Below, piece after piece: positions 35,612 to 47,078 of a DNA stretch of 64,000 nucleotides. A model generated the notes under the pieces. That model worked only from the letters and a program-made list of their open reading frames with translations, made no database searches and had not been told where the DNA came from. Each line of letters opens with the position of its first letter. Position 1 is the first letter of the stretch. The stretch spans positions 186,001 to 250,000 of the forward strand of contig NZ_AVQK01000010.1 of assembly GCF_001401755.1 (NCBI RefSeq), in the 5' to 3' direction. This stretch comes from Aquimarina longa SW024 (lineage in GTDB: Bacteria; Bacteroidota; Bacteroidia; Flavobacteriales; Flavobacteriaceae). Position numbers and translations under genes: made by a program.

Positions 35612-35687
35612 GTTTTTGTAGGTCAAACAAGGTCAAAATCAATAGAATTATTTTTTCAGAAATCACACATTGTACTTTCGATTTTAA

Positions 35688-35749
35688 ATGAACCATCTCA
35701 GAAAAGCCTCGGATAATTAAACACTTGGCTATCCCTCTGCGATTAAAAT
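35688..35749 (+). repeat. Dispersed ~62-bp sequence, copy 1
   Basis: Shares about 40 of 46 core bases (35704-35749) and further weaker similarity upstream with 60241-60303, 25 kb away. It lies directly before the DUF3945 start, so it may be a regulatory or RNA element. See the findings. Confidence 0.7.
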
Positions 35750-35758
35750 CAGAAAAAC

Positions 35759-37144
35759 ATGAGTGAAACACATCAAGAATTACCCGAACAGTTTTCGGAT
35801 ATTCTATTGGTATTAGACCAAGAAAAAAAGGAAATCAGAGCCGTAAAAGGCATTGATAAAAACGGGAATTTAGAAACCACCGACCCTAAAAAAGCAAATG
35901 AAAATGAGTTTTTAAAGGTGGATAAACACGGCGATATGCTGTCTAATTTTTTTCTGAATTACTTCCGTCAAGCAAAAGACCCAACCCGCTTTAAATTTTT
36001 TAAAGTTCCTAAAAAGCAAGTAGAAAAAATAGTAAAAATTTTTAAAGAACAATTAAAGAACCCTACAAAAGCGATGAGTGAGATGATGAAACATCACGAA
36101 GTAGATACATCAAAATTTAACACAAAAAAAGAAACAACAATGGCAACACAAGCAAAACCACAAGACACAAACACTCAAGAGGAAACACCAAAACAAGAAC
36201 CTCAAAAGAAAGGAACAAAAACCCATACCAGCGATTACAAATATCAAGAAAAAGATATCGATTGGGCAACCTTATCCAATTTTGGTATTACCAAAGAAAA
36301 ATTAGAAAAGCGAAACTTATTAGAACCACTTTTAAAAGGCTATAAAACGAATGAATTAGTAAATATAAGTCTCAATGTAGATACGGTAATTAGCCGATTA
36401 GATGCCCGTTTATCACTTCAAAAAAATGCCGAAGGAAAAATAACAATGGCGATTCACGGTATCCGTAGAGAACCAATGCTCAACTATCCATTTTTCGGAC
36501 ATCAATTTAGTGATGAAGACAAACAAAACCTCAAAAACACAGGTAATATGGGACGCGTTGTCGATTTACAAAACCTAAAAACAGGAGAAATGATCCCCTC
36601 AATAATAAGTGTAGATAGACTAACCAATGAATTAGTTGCTTTAAAGTCAGAATACATCAAAATTCCTAATGAGATTAAAGGAATTACACTAAACGAAGAC
36701 CAAAAACAAACGCTTCAAGAAGGAAAATCGTTGTATTTAGAAGGCATGACTTCAAGCAAAGGTAAAGCCTTTAGTGCCAATGTTCAGTTCAATGCAGATA
36801 AGCGATATGTAGAATTTCTGTTTGACAAACCAACGCAAAACAAACAGCAAAAACAAGAGCAAATGCCATCAGAAGAAATTCCAAAAATGATACGAGGTAA
36901 AGAACTTACCGAAGAACAACGTCAGCTTTTAAAAGACGGAAAAACCATTTACATCAGTGGATTTTTAAGTAAAAGCGGTAGTGCCTATAACGGCTATTTA
37001 AAGTTGGATGGCAAAAACGGAAAAGTAGATTTTTCATTTAAAAATCCGAATAAAAAAGAGGACAAAGTCGGACAAGAAACAAGCAAAGGTAAAGCAGAAA
37101 AAACCGACGATAAACCAACCAAAACAAAGGGTAAAAAACTATAA
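35759..37144 (+). CDS. DUF3945 domain protein (CTnDOT orf3-like)
   Basis: 461 residues. Two DUF3945 copies can be seen (about 310-365 and 375-430, each with a KGI/RGKELT...QKQTLQEGKS or EEQRQLLKDGKTIYI pattern). Charged, low-complexity stretches lie before (about 120-160, AKPQDTNTQEETPKQE) and after (KAEKTDDKPTKTKGKKL) them. In CTnDOT-type elements this gene sits between xis2d and the topoisomerase, as here. Its biochemical role is unknown. It is separated from topB by 2 bases. Confidence 0.8.
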   Translation: MSETHQELPEQFSDILLVLDQEKKEIRAVKGIDKNGNLETTDPKKANENEFLKVDKHGDMLSNFFLNYFRQAKDPTRFKFFKVPKKQVEKIVKIFKEQLKNPTKAMSEMMKHHEVDTSKFNTKKETTMATQAKPQDTNTQEETPKQEPQKKGTKTHTSDYKYQEKDIDWATLSNFGITKEKLEKRNLLEPLLKGYKTNELVNISLNVDTVISRLDARLSLQKNAEGKITMAIHGIRREPMLNYPFFGHQFSDEDKQNLKNTGNMGRVVDLQNLKTGEMIPSIISVDRLTNELVALKSEYIKIPNEIKGITLNEDQKQTLQEGKSLYLEGMTSSKGKAFSANVQFNADKRYVEFLFDKPTQNKQQKQEQMPSEEIPKMIRGKELTEEQRQLLKDGKTIYISGFLSKSGSAYNGYLKLDGKNGKVDFSFKNPNKKEDKVGQETSKGKAEKTDDKPTKTKGKKL

Positions 37145-37146
37145 AG

Positions 37147-39219
37147 ATGAAAGTAATACTTACAGAAAAGCCCAGTGTAGCGAAAGATTTAGCGCTACAT
37201 CTAGGGCTTACCCAACGCAAAAATGGCTATTGGTTGGGTAAGGGGTATGCGATAACGTGGGCTTACGGACATTTAGTAACATTAGCACTACCAGAAAGCT
37301 ACGGTATTAACGGATTTCAACGAGACAATTTACCGATTATTCCCAAAGATTTTTTGTTAATGCCTCGTCAACTGAAAGTACGAGGTGGTTACAAAATCGA
37401 TGCACGTGCTTTTGAGCAATTACAAATCATCAAAGAATTATTTGAGCGATGCGAAAGTATCATTGTAGCAACCGATGCGGGTCGTGAGGGCGAACTCATT
37501 TTCAGATACATTTATCAGTATTTACAGTGTCAAAAACCGTTTCAACGCTTATGGATAAGCTCGTTAACTTACGAAGCGATTACTAAAGGTTTTAAAAATC
37601 TGCAAAACGGAACTAATTTCGATACCTTGTATCAATCAGCTAAAGCACGCAGTCAAGCCGATTGGCTTATTGGTATCAACGCTACACAAGCGTTGAGTGT
37701 TCAAGCAAATAACGGAATTTATTCATTAGGAAGAGTACAAACACCAACGCTAGCAATGGTTTGTAAACGCTATTTGGAAAACAAAAACTTTGCGTCTGAA
37801 ACATATTGGAACATTCAACTTCAACATTCGGTATTAGGCACTACTTTTTATACGCAATCTGAAACCTCTTTTTTTAATAAAGAAACTGCCGAAAAGCTGA
37901 TTGAAAGCATCGCATTTGTAAAAACGGTAACAGTACTTGAAGTTGTTGAAAAAGAGAAAAAGGAACAACCGCCTTTGCTGTATGATTTAACCGCTTTACA
38001 AAAAGAAGCACACGTTCAATATAACTTTTCGGCATCCAAAACCTTGGAAATTGCACAGTCGTTGTACGAGAAAAAACTCATTAGTTATCCACGCACAGGA
38101 AGTCGTTATATTTCTGAAGATATGTGGCAGAAAATACCTGAATTAATTCAATTTTTAGAAAGAAATGAAACCTTAAAAGAACACGCTAAATTTTTGCGAT
38201 TACAAAAATTACAAAAACGCATTGTAAACGATGAAAAAGTAACCGATCACCACGCTTTGTTGATTACTGATTATATGCCAGCATCCATTTCAAATGAAGA
38301 AAAAACGCTTTATCAACTAATCGCTTCTCGATTGTTAGAGTCGGTGTCAGCGCCTTGTGTTAAAGAGCTTACGCAGATACGTTGCATAGCAAAAGACGAA
38401 CGCTTTACAACAAATGGAACTGTTATTGTATCCGAAGGTTGGAGAGCGATACGAGGATATTTTGAGCAAACCACAACTCAACAATTACCTGATGTGTCTG
38501 ATAAAAAAGAGCTAACGATAAAAGCAATTAAATTAGTTGAAAAACAAACACAACCGAAGCCATTACTTACCGAGGCGACCTTACTTTTTGCAATGGAAAA
38601 CGCTGGAAAAACTATTGAAAATAAAGAAGAGCGATTAGTCATAAAAGAAGTAGGTTTAGGAACGCCAGCTACGCGTGCGAATAGTATCGAAACCTTATTT
38701 AAACGTGATTATATTAAACGCCAAAAAAAGGCATTACTTCCTACCGAAAAAGGCTTACAAGTGTATCAAATTGTAAAAGACAAACGTATTGCCGATGTAG
38801 CAATGACAGGAATGTGGGAAAGGTCATTAGCAGGTATAGAAAAAGGTGAAATAAGTGAGGCAAGTTTTCAAAAAGCTATTGAAATTCACACACAACAAAT
38901 TACCAGAGAGCTGTTGCAAAGTGAGGTGAAATCACTTCCAAAAAAGCAACAATTATGTTGTCCAAAATGCAAGAAGTCTTCTGTAAAAATATATCCAAAA
39001 GTAGCAAAATGTACAGCGGAAGATTGCGATTGGCTTGTTTTTAGAACTATTTGTGGCAAAACAATGACTGAAAAAGCTATTTCAACGTTATTGGAGAAAG
39101 GGAAAAGTCCGTTATTAAAAGGCTTACAAAGTAAAGGGAATAAAATTTTTGATGCGTATTTGGTATTACATAAAGACGGAACTACTTGTTTTAAATTTCC
39201 TGTAAAAAGAAAGAAATAA
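37147..39219 (+). CDS. topB: DNA topoisomerase III, type IA (CTnDOT exc-like)
   Basis: 690 residues. TOPRIM start MKVILTEKPSVAKDLALHLG, with the acidic DAGREGELIF motif. The catalytic tyrosine is Y314 in LISYPRTGSRYIS. The C-terminus has a four-Cys zinc-like finger (CCPKCKKSS, then CTAEDCDW). In conjugative transposons this enzyme is called Exc and is needed for efficient excision in vivo. Its active residues look intact, so it can probably relax or decatenate DNA in this cell. Confidence 0.92.
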   Translation: MKVILTEKPSVAKDLALHLGLTQRKNGYWLGKGYAITWAYGHLVTLALPESYGINGFQRDNLPIIPKDFLLMPRQLKVRGGYKIDARAFEQLQIIKELFERCESIIVATDAGREGELIFRYIYQYLQCQKPFQRLWISSLTYEAITKGFKNLQNGTNFDTLYQSAKARSQADWLIGINATQALSVQANNGIYSLGRVQTPTLAMVCKRYLENKNFASETYWNIQLQHSVLGTTFYTQSETSFFNKETAEKLIESIAFVKTVTVLEVVEKEKKEQPPLLYDLTALQKEAHVQYNFSASKTLEIAQSLYEKKLISYPRTGSRYISEDMWQKIPELIQFLERNETLKEHAKFLRLQKLQKRIVNDEKVTDHHALLITDYMPASISNEEKTLYQLIASRLLESVSAPCVKELTQIRCIAKDERFTTNGTVIVSEGWRAIRGYFEQTTTQQLPDVSDKKELTIKAIKLVEKQTQPKPLLTEATLLFAMENAGKTIENKEERLVIKEVGLGTPATRANSIETLFKRDYIKRQKKALLPTEKGLQVYQIVKDKRIADVAMTGMWERSLAGIEKGEISEASFQKAIEIHTQQITRELLQSEVKSLPKKQQLCCPKCKKSSVKIYPKVAKCTAEDCDWLVFRTICGKTMTEKAISTLLEKGKSPLLKGLQSKGNKIFDAYLVLHKDGTTCFKFPVKRKK

Positions 39220-39285
39220 AAAGTTTAAATTTTCGTTCAATAACTGTTGATAGTGAGTGTTTTGACTTTTTAAAACCTAAAGATT

Positions 39286-39720
39286 ATGGAAACAACAATG
39301 GAAATAAGAGATATGTCATACTTTGAGTTGCGTTTACAAGAACTTTTAATAGAAAGTTATCCTGAATTAGCCAAGGATCAAGATTTTATAAGCGCACGAG
39401 GTGATTTAGCAGTAGATACCTATGTCGATGTAATTAAGAGAGGCGATACTCATTTAGAAGCATCTTATGAGGCTAATCAAGTGTTATTTGCTAATTTACC
39501 GTTTTCAAAAATGGATTTAGTTTTTAAGGTAGTTTGTGATGAGTTTTATCGAGATATTGCGAATGATGAACTTCGCTCATTTGCCGAACAAATGCTTCCT
39601 GTGTGTCAAGAGGTTTTTGATAAGTACGAATTACATAAAGATTTTGAGGATGATGAAATGTACGACCCATTGTACACCGAACTTACAGGAACTATTCAAA
39701 TTTGGCTAGAAGAAAATTAA
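39286..39720 (+). CDS. DUF1896 protein
   Basis: 144 residues, acidic and helical (MSYFELRLQELLIESYPELAKDQDFISARGDLAVDTYVDVIKRGDTHLEASYEANQVLF). DUF1896 is a family of Bacteroidota conjugative elements and follows the topoisomerase gene in them. Function unknown. Confidence 0.82.
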   Translation: METTMEIRDMSYFELRLQELLIESYPELAKDQDFISARGDLAVDTYVDVIKRGDTHLEASYEANQVLFANLPFSKMDLVFKVVCDEFYRDIANDELRSFAEQMLPVCQEVFDKYELHKDFEDDEMYDPLYTELTGTIQIWLEEN

Positions 39721-39726
39721 TAAGCA

Positions 39727-40209
39727 ATGAATTGTTTTAACCATATAAAAGAAAATGCAGTGGCTTCTTGTCAAGACTGCCAAAAAGGCTTGTGTACTAC
39801 GTGTGCAAGTCTTTTTTCTTTTCCTATTTGTCGCGATTGTAACAAGAGAAGACAGCAGTCTGAAAAGAAAGCGATTTACAAAGAGTTATTTTTAATGTTT
39901 GTTTTTGGGTGTGTGGGATATTATTTATTTTCTCAATTCTTTGGACATCATGATTCTGCTAACCTAAAAACGAGAACTTTTAGTGTTGTATTGTCCGTTC
40001 TTTTTGGGTTTTATGCAGGTGGAGCCTTGGTTGCAGGTTGGAAAACCTTAACCTATATCACCCCAAGTGTGTTTTTATTTCTACCCCTTGTTGGTTGGGG
40101 CATATATTTTATTGTGAAATTTTTGCTTTCTATTGCTGTGGGTGTGGTCATGTTTCCTGTTCGATTACTATTGCATACACGAAAACTACTTTCATTAAAA
40201 AGGCTGTAA
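39727..40209 (+). CDS. B-box zinc-finger membrane protein
   Basis: 160 residues. The N-terminus carries a B-box-like zinc site (CFNHIKENAVASCQDCQKGLCTTCASLFSFPICRDC), which pairs Cys and His ligands. Two or three hydrophobic helices follow (LFLMFVFGCVGYYLF, VVLSVLFGFYAGGALVAGW, FLFLPLVGWGIYFIVKF). A small protein of this layout is common in Bacteroidota elements; its role is not known. Confidence 0.7.
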   Translation: MNCFNHIKENAVASCQDCQKGLCTTCASLFSFPICRDCNKRRQQSEKKAIYKELFLMFVFGCVGYYLFSQFFGHHDSANLKTRTFSVVLSVLFGFYAGGALVAGWKTLTYITPSVFLFLPLVGWGIYFIVKFLLSIAVGVVMFPVRLLLHTRKLLSLKRL

Positions 40210-40307
40210 AATACAGCAACTAAACCGCCAAACAACGCCAAAAACACAACGAATTAAAATCCGATTAGTTCAGTGGGTACTTTTAAAAAAAGTATCAATT
40301 CATAACT

Positions 40308-43300
40308 ATGGGATTTTCAAAAAAAGCACATCTTCAACAAAATATTGAAGCAATTCAAACGGTTTTTCAGTTAGAAAAAGAACAGCGACAAGCCACGTAT
40401 AAGGAACTTCAAAAATTACAAAAATACGTTGGCTTTGGCGGATTAAAATGCGTACTTCATCCAGCAAATTCGTTTAGTGATATTGCGCATTGGTCCAACT
40501 CGGAATTGGATTTATTTTCGTTAGTAAGCGAATTACATCGCATTATAAAAGAAAACACACCCAACGAAAAGACCTACAAACGCTATATTGATAGTATTAG
40601 AAGCAGTGTGCTTACCGCTTTTTACACACCAAATGAACTTGTACACAAATTAGGGCAAACGCTACAAAATAACAATATTCAAATTAATCGTTTTTTAGAT
40701 CCCTCCGCAGGAATGGGAGTGTTTTTGTCGGCTTTAGGCAACAACAGTTCCGTAGCTTTTGAAAAGGACTTACTTACCGCAAAAATGTTACAATATACCT
40801 ATCCTGATACACTTGTAAAAGCACAAGGATTTGAAACCATTGACAAGCAATATCACAACTATTTTGATGTGGTAAGTAGTAATATTCCGTTTGGCGATAT
40901 GCAGGTTTTTGACCCCGATTTTTCAAAAAGTACCGATGCAGTTAGCAAACAAGCATCTAAAACCATTCATAATTATTTCTTTTTAAAGGCGATGGACACG
41001 CTCCGTGAAGGCGGATTGTTAGCCTTTGTTACTTCGCGAGGTGTTTTAAACAGTGCTAAAAATAAAGTTGTTCGTGAGCGTTTGTTGGAAAAATCACACT
41101 TAATAACCGCTATCCGTTTACCCAATAATCTATTTACAGAAAACGCAGGAACGGAAGTAGGAAGCGACTTTATTTTACTGCAAAAAGATAGCAACAAGCA
41201 ACAATTAACACCACAGGAACAAAATTTTATTGAAAGTTATACTACCGAAAAGGGCATTGCCAACAGTCGTTTGTTTCAATCGTTTGATAACATTGTTACG
41301 AATAAGAGTTTTATTGATACCGACCCTTACGGAAAACCTGCAATTATTCATTTACATACTGAAGGTATTACTCAAATTTCAGAAGATTTTGCTACTATTT
41401 TACAAAAGGATATAACGACAAATTTCAACAAACAGCTTTATTTACAAGAGGTACAACAACAGCAAAAAATAGTTGCTAAAAATGTTCAAAAGGAAGTAAA
41501 ATCAAGCAATGCCATTCAAGAAGAACCTCTTGTAACTTTGTACGATTTATTCAATTTTACCGAAGAAGAACGCAACCCGAATTACAAACCTAAAAAGGCA
41601 AAACGAAACAAGAAACAAAAATCAGGAATAACACCTGTCAAAACTCCTAAACTGCCCAAAATTTCAGAAGAACCACGGCCGTTTTTAAATACGATTTTAC
41701 CACATTATAAAGACGGGTGTTTGGTGCTTTATGAAACTCAAATAGGCTACTTAAAATCGTTGAACGAAACGACACCAATGTTTCATCCTGTGTTTTTAAA
41801 CTCATTACAAGAGCAACGTATCAAAAATTACTTGCCTATTCGAGATGCTTATTTTGAGTTGTATCAGCAGGAAACGGAAACGCAAACCGAACAACCAAAA
41901 CTACGAGGAAACCTCAATACATACTACGATGCTTATGTAAAGGCTAACGGAAATTTAAACAATTCCAATACTATAAAATTATTGAAAATGGATACCATTG
42001 GCAATGATATTTTGTACTTGGAACGTAGTCAGGGAAACACGTTTAAAAAAGCTGATATTTTTTACCGTCCTGTTGCTTTTAATCCTAATGAAATTACCGA
42101 GGTTGCCAACGCAAACGAAGCCTTGAGTGCTTCGCTAAACAAGTTTTCAAAGGTTGATTTTGACTATATGCAAAAAATCAGTGGAATTGATATAACAACA
42201 TTAAAATCCGATTTAAAAGACCGTGTTTTTTATCATCCATTAGTTAACGAGTATCAAATCGCCGACCAGTTTTTAGCAGGTAATGTTATTGAAAAAGCTA
42301 AAGCGATAGAAGCGTATCAAAATGAACATCCTACGAATGAATTTTCAGAAGAAATAAACGAATCTTTAGACAAATTAAAAGCAGTTTTTCCTCGAAAAAT
42401 TGAATTTGAAGAATTGGATTTTAACTTGGGCGAACGTTGGATTCCTACAAAAATTTACAGTCGGTTTGCTTCGCACTTGTTTGATACCGATGTGAATATT
42501 CGTTATACTCCCAATGGCGATACTTTTTCAGTACAATGCAATCGTAAAAATGCTACTATTTGGGATAAATGCAACGTAAAAAGCGAAAGCAGAAACTATG
42601 ATGGTATTGCCTTAATGAAACACGCTTTGGTTAATACCACACCAAAAATCACTAAAAAAGCAACCATCGATGAAAAGGAGGTCAAAATTCCTGATAGCGA
42701 GGCCATCCAATTAGCCAATAGTAAAGTTGATGAAATACGCAGTGAATTTGTAGATTGGTTACAGGCTCAAACTCCCGAGTTTAAAGAGCGATTGACCAAT
42801 CTATATAACAATACGTTTAATTGTTTTGTACGTCCAGATTATGATGGAATTCATCAAACCTTTCCAGATTTAGACCGAAAAGGGTTAGGAATTGAGGATT
42901 TATACGATAGCCAAAAAGATGTTGTTTGGATGATTAAAAACAACGGAGGTGCGATTTGCGACCATGAAGTAGGTGCAGGAAAAACCTTGGTAATGTGTTG
43001 TGCTTCTTATGAGCTCAAACGATTAGGATTAGCCAACAAACCTATGATTATTGGTTTGAAAGCCAATGTTCACGAAATTGCAGAAACCTACCGAAAAGCT
43101 TATCCGAATGCTCGAATTTTATATCCTGGCAAACAAGATTTTACACCTAATAAACGACAACGAATTTTTGCGGATATAAAAAACAATGATTGGGATGCGG
43201 TTATTTTAACCCACGACCAATTTGGTAAAATTCCGCAGTCGGCAGAAGTACAACAAGAAATTTTACAAGCCGAGTTAGAAACCGTAGAAACTAATCTATG

Positions 43301-45479
43301 GCTGTTAGAAAAACAAGGAGAAGAAGTGTCGAGAGGAATGATTCGAGGAATGTATAAACGCAAAGAAAATTTAGAAGTAAAACTAAAATCAATCGCCTAT
43401 GATATTGAACAACGTAAGGACGATATGATAGATTTTAAAATTATGGGTATTGACCATTTGTTTGTAGATGAAAGCCATAAATTTAAAAATTTGATGTTCA
43501 ACACACGTCACGATAGAGTGGCAGGGTTGGGGAATTCACAAGGAAGTCAACGTGCATTGAATTTATTGTTTGCATTGCGTACCATTCAACAAAAAACAGG
43601 TAAAGATTTAGGGGCGACCTTTCTATCAGGTACTACGATTTCTAATTCCTTAACAGAATTGTATTTATTGTTTAAGTACTTACGACCAAAAGCATTGGAA
43701 AAGCAAAACATTCATTGTTTTGATGCTTGGTCGGCTATTTACGCTAAAAAAACAACCGATTATGAATTTTCAGTAACCAATAACATCGTTCAAAAAGAGC
43801 GGTTTCGATATTTTATCAAAGTACCTGAATTGGCACAATTCTATTCAGAAATTACCGATTACCGAACCGCTAAAGATATTGGTATCGACCGTCCTGAAAA
43901 GAATGAAATATTATACAATATTCCACCAACTCCTGAACAAGAAGATTTTATTCAACGGTTAATGAAGTTTGCAAAATCGGGTGATGCGACTATTTTAGGA
44001 AGAGAACCTTTATCAAAATCTGAAGAAAAAGCCAAAATGTTAATTGCCACCAACTATGCACGAAAAATGTCGTTGGATATGCGAATGATTTCACAAGGAT
44101 ACAGCGACCATATCAACAACAAAGCCTCACATTGTGCCAAGAAAATTAACGATTATTATCAAAAATACAAAGCGCAAAAAGGAACACAGTTTGTGTTTTC
44201 AGATTTAGGAACGTACAAGCCTAATCAGTGGAATCCGTATTCCGAAATTAAACGAAAATTGGTTGAGAATTATGGTATTCCAGAGAGTGAAATCCGATTT
44301 ATACAAGAAGCCAAAACAGATAATGCTCGTAAAAGTTTTATTAAGCAAATGAATGAAGGAAAAATCCGTGTGTTATTCGGTTCTACGGAAATGTTGGGAA
44401 CAGGTGTTAATGCCCAAAAACGAGCGGTTGCTATTCATCATTTAGATACCCCTTGGAGACCGAGTGATTTAGCACAACGAGATGGTAGAGCCATTAGAAA
44501 AGGTAATGAAATTTCAAAACATTTCGCTGACAATAAGGTAGATGTACTAATTTATGCTGTTGAAAAATCGTTGGATAGTTATAAGTTCAATTTACTACAT
44601 AACAAGCAATTATTTATAGACCAATTAAAGAAAAATAACCTCGGAAAACGTACCATTGACGAAGGAAGTATGGATGAAAAATCGGGAATGAATTTTTCGG
44701 AATACGTAGCTATTTTATCGGGTAATACCGATTTATTAGAAAAGGCAAAAATTGAAAAGAAAATCACCGCTTTAGAAAGTGAGCGAAAAGCGTTTCATGG
44801 TTCAAAATGGGCATCTAAAAACAAATTAGAAAATCTTACCAAGTTGGCAGTACTTGGCAAAGAACGAGTTACTGCAATGCAAAACGACCAGCAACAGTTT
44901 CTATCGAGTTTGCAAAAGGATGAAAACGGAACTATTTTAAACCCAATTCAGTTGAAAAATTGTAATGCTACGGATGTAGAAGCTATTGGAAAACACCTCA
45001 ACAAGTTATCCAAAGAAATGAATACCCAAGGAGAATATCGCAGTATTGGTAGTTTATATGGATTTACCTTACTGATTAAAACGGAAGCAACCATGAAGGA
45101 TGAGTTTGATTTTACTCAAAATAGATTCTTTGTGTTAGGAAGCGGAGATATAAAATATACATACAACAATGGTAATTTAGCACTTGACCCAAAACTGGCT
45201 TCTGCTAATTTTCTAAACGCTTTGTTTAAAATTCCTTCATTAATTGAAAAGGAAGCACAGAAATTACGCGAAAATGAAGTGCAAATTCCTACATTAAAAG
45301 AGGTTGTAAATGCAGAATGGCGAAAAGAGCCTGAATTAAAGGAATTAAAAATAGAATTAGATAGTTTAAATCGAAAAATACAAAATGAAATTACTCCAAA
45401 TGATACATCAGAGAGTAGATTGGTTGTAAATAAAAATGTAGAAAAGGTAACAAATAACTTTACCCGAAAAGTTTCTTAA
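40308..45479 (+). CDS. Fused N6-adenine DNA methylase and SNF2-type helicase
   Basis: 1723 residues. The N-terminal methylase has a SAM-binding [10 protein letters not shown] (D131) and a catalytic NIPF motif (N192), the amino-methylase signature. The helicase half has Walker A GAGKT (889-893), DESH (1054-1057) and motif [12 protein letters not shown] from Q1390. Between them lies a long poorly conserved region, and a coiled C-terminus follows. Such proteins are hallmarks of CTnDOT-type elements and are thought to protect or remodel incoming DNA, but their function has not been settled. The frame is intact over 5.2 kb. Confidence 0.85.
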   Translation: MGFSKKAHLQQNIEAIQTVFQLEKEQRQATYKELQKLQKYVGFGGLKCVLHPANSFSDIAHWSNSELDLFSLVSELHRIIKENTPNEKTYKRYIDSIRSSVLTAFYTPNELVHKLGQTLQNNNIQINRFLDPSAGMGVFLSALGNNSSVAFEKDLLTAKMLQYTYPDTLVKAQGFETIDKQYHNYFDVVSSNIPFGDMQVFDPDFSKSTDAVSKQASKTIHNYFFLKAMDTLREGGLLAFVTSRGVLNSAKNKVVRERLLEKSHLITAIRLPNNLFTENAGTEVGSDFILLQKDSNKQQLTPQEQNFIESYTTEKGIANSRLFQSFDNIVTNKSFIDTDPYGKPAIIHLHTEGITQISEDFATILQKDITTNFNKQLYLQEVQQQQKIVAKNVQKEVKSSNAIQEEPLVTLYDLFNFTEEERNPNYKPKKAKRNKKQKSGITPVKTPKLPKISEEPRPFLNTILPHYKDGCLVLYETQIGYLKSLNETTPMFHPVFLNSLQEQRIKNYLPIRDAYFELYQQETETQTEQPKLRGNLNTYYDAYVKANGNLNNSNTIKLLKMDTIGNDILYLERSQGNTFKKADIFYRPVAFNPNEITEVANANEALSASLNKFSKVDFDYMQKISGIDITTLKSDLKDRVFYHPLVNEYQIADQFLAGNVIEKAKAIEAYQNEHPTNEFSEEINESLDKLKAVFPRKIEFEELDFNLGERWIPTKIYSRFASHLFDTDVNIRYTPNGDTFSVQCNRKNATIWDKCNVKSESRNYDGIALMKHALVNTTPKITKKATIDEKEVKIPDSEAIQLANSKVDEIRSEFVDWLQAQTPEFKERLTNLYNNTFNCFVRPDYDGIHQTFPDLDRKGLGIEDLYDSQKDVVWMIKNNGGAICDHEVGAGKTLVMCCASYELKRLGLANKPMIIGLKANVHEIAETYRKAYPNARILYPGKQDFTPNKRQRIFADIKNNDWDAVILTHDQFGKIPQSAEVQQEILQAELETVETNLWLLEKQGEEVSRGMIRGMYKRKENLEVKLKSIAYDIEQRKDDMIDFKIMGIDHLFVDESHKFKNLMFNTRHDRVAGLGNSQGSQRALNLLFALRTIQQKTGKDLGATFLSGTTISNSLTELYLLFKYLRPKALEKQNIHCFDAWSAIYAKKTTDYEFSVTNNIVQKERFRYFIKVPELAQFYSEITDYRTAKDIGIDRPEKNEILYNIPPTPEQEDFIQRLMKFAKSGDATILGREPLSKSEEKAKMLIATNYARKMSLDMRMISQGYSDHINNKASHCAKKINDYYQKYKAQKGTQFVFSDLGTYKPNQWNPYSEIKRKLVENYGIPESEIRFIQEAKTDNARKSFIKQMNEGKIRVLFGSTEMLGTGVNAQKRAVAIHHLDTPWRPSDLAQRDGRAIRKGNEISKHFADNKVDVLIYAVEKSLDSYKFNLLHNKQLFIDQLKKNNLGKRTIDEGSMDEKSGMNFSEYVAILSGNTDLLEKAKIEKKITALESERKAFHGSKWASKNKLENLTKLAVLGKERVTAMQNDQQQFLSSLQKDENGTILNPIQLKNCNATDVEAIGKHLNKLSKEMNTQGEYRSIGSLYGFTLLIKTEATMKDEFDFTQNRFFVLGSGDIKYTYNNGNLALDPKLASANFLNALFKIPSLIEKEAQKLRENEVQIPTLKEVVNAEWRKEPELKELKIELDSLNRKIQNEITPNDTSESRLVVNKNVEKVTNNFTRKVS

Positions 45480-45589
45480 GATATTGTATTGTTAATTCAA
45501 GATAGTTTTATATAACAATATCTATATTTGTGTAATCATCTCATACCATTTTAATTTTGAATTTACTGTAATAATTAGTAAATTTAATT

Positions 45590-46410
45590 ATGCTAAAAAA
45601 GATCAAACTAATTATTAGAGAAGAGCTAGAGTTTTTACAGCGGGAGTATTCAAAATCCCAAAGTTCCTTATCCAAGGATAGAATTAAGATACTTATCTTT
45701 ATCAAACAAGGGAAGTATACGTTTCAGAGTGAAATTGCTAAAAATTGGATAGAACAGAAAAAACCGTTCGAGGTTGGATACAGCAATATTCAGAGTCTGG
45801 TTTCAAAGAATTAAAAACTATTAAAAGTGGAGGAAACAACACAAAAATTTTATCTGAAAAAGCCAAAGATTTTATAGCAAATAAGCTTTCTGATTCGACT
45901 ATCTTGATCACTTCCTATATTGAGTTACAACTTTTGATTGCCTCTGAAATAGAAGAAATCGTTTCTTATTTTGTATTATATGCTCACTGTAAGCAAAATC
46001 ATAAGTAGTACGTAAGTACTCACTACAAGAAAGGTCCTAAAGCCGAAGAGCTTTTTAAAAAACCTTGAAACTTCATTCAAACAAATTAGTTCTAGTCTTG
46101 ATATAGATGTCATTACATCTGTTAATCTTTATGATCAGGATGAAAGTAGATTCTGTTTAATCACCAAACAAGCTAGAGTAATTACAGTCAAAGGTGTAAA
46201 ACCTATAGGGAACTATAAGCATAGCTATCAGTACAAATGGTTATGGGGAAGCTTTTCTCCAATTACAGGTGAAAATTTTTGTATGACTACCAATGTAGTT
46301 TGTAAAGAATTATTTATAAGATTTTAGGATAGTGTCAACTCAAAATATTAATCGTTGACAACACGGCTTTTCATTCTACAAAAGATTTAGAGCTACCCAA
46401 AAATATATAG
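45590..46410 (+). pseudogene. Decayed IS630-family transposase
   Basis: Three overlapping frames together read as an IS630 DDE transposase. There is a helix-turn-helix start (LKKIKLIIREELEFLQREYSKSQSSLSKDRIKILIFIKQGKYTF), a frame change near 45750 into RTEKTVRGWIQQYSESGFKEL, and a C-terminal RNase-H part at about 46090-46330 (DESRFCLITKQARVI, WLWGSFSPITGENFCMTTNVVCKELFI) and 46340-46410 (VDNTAFHSTKDLELPKN). Frameshifts, stops and a deletion before the last part make it nonfunctional. It marks the right side of the conjugative-element fragment. Confidence 0.75.
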
Positions 46411-46433
46411 TATTAACGTGATTTCTATGATAA

Positions 46434-46820
46434 CTATCTCGTTATTGCTATTGGCTTTTTATTTTTATCAATAGCAACAAAAGTAAATTCGCCATTTATT
46501 GCCCGCTCTCTATGTTCAGAATACATTTGCTCTACATACATTTCTACACCTACTTTTAGGCTTTTATTTCCAAGATGAATTACTTTACCTATGAGTTCTA
46601 CAATTGTACCTGCTGGTATAGGTTTTTTAAAATCAATTTTTTCACTACTTACCGTAACTACTCGTTGTCTAGTAAATCGTGTTGCGGTTATAAAAGCTAC
46701 TTCATCCATTAACTGTAATGCAGTACCACCAAAAAGTGTGTCATAATGATTAGTGGTATTTGGAAAAACTGCTTTAAAAATATGTGTCTCTGATTGTCGT
46801 ATTCGCTCGTTTATTGTCAT
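46434..46820 (-). CDS. Acyl-CoA thioesterase, hotdog fold (YciA-like)
   Basis: 128 residues. It has the hotdog active-site stretch NHYDTLFGGTALQLMDEVAFITATRF (Asn and Asp-type acid of the YciA/BACH group) and the partner strand VSSEKIDFKKPIPAGTIVELIG. It likely hydrolyses short or medium acyl-CoAs as a multimer. It overlaps the preceding CWC gene by 4 bases and shares the riboswitch-controlled transcript, though why a B12-linked transcript should include it is not clear. Confidence 0.85.
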   Translation of the reverse strand: MTINERIRQSETHIFKAVFPNTTNHYDTLFGGTALQLMDEVAFITATRFTRQRVVTVSSEKIDFKKPIPAGTIVELIGKVIHLGNKSLKVGVEMYVEQMYSEHRERAINGEFTFVAIDKNKKPIAITR

Positions 46821-47071
46821 TTTTTTGTTTGATTTTTATAAAATATGCCCAAAATACTTTTTAGCTTGTTTTGAAAATTTTGATTATGATATTCTGCTTT
46901 TAACATCTTCATACATTCTGCACAAAGACAATCTTCGTGTTTTGAATTAATATACTTTAACTCATCATTACTCAATTTTACAAATGTGCATTGGCAAAGC
47001 AAAATAGAACCTACTTTACATTCAAAAAAACTATTACATTTTGGGCAATATTTTTCTTCGTGTTTTGTCAA
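46817..47071 (-). CDS. Cysteine-rich CWC-type protein
   Basis: 84 residues. A start Cys pair CPKC, then FECKVG, CQCTF and CLCAEC form a zinc- or iron-sulfur-binding set of the cysteine-rich CWC family. No ATG is available, so TTG at 47071, 7 bases after the metE stop, is the likely start. Function unknown. Last metE-operon-like neighbour before the thioesterase. Confidence 0.7.
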   Translation of the reverse strand: MTKHEEKYCPKCNSFFECKVGSILLCQCTFVKLSNDELKYINSKHEDCLCAECMKMLKAEYHNQNFQNKLKSILGIFYKNQTKK

Positions 47072-47078
47072 TTAATAC

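Larger units (their letters stand above)
34013..45479 (+). mobile_element. Orphan excision/regulation module of a CTnDOT-type integrative conjugative element
   Basis: Seven genes in CTnDOT-like order: rteC, two small HTH (xis2c/xis2d-like), DUF3945 (orf3-like), topoisomerase III (exc-like), DUF1896, a zinc-type membrane protein and a methylase-helicase. Codon use is less AT-biased than neighbours. No tra, mobilisation or integrase genes are in the window, so it is a fragment or a derivative that depends on others. Confidence 0.75.

Noticed and set aside
2834-46338. 12-base match TTGACACTATCC (2834-2845) with its reverse complement at 46327-46338
   Set aside because: Such ends occur in some insertion sequences, but the second copy lies in the decayed IS630 frame and the match is too short to call a paired element.
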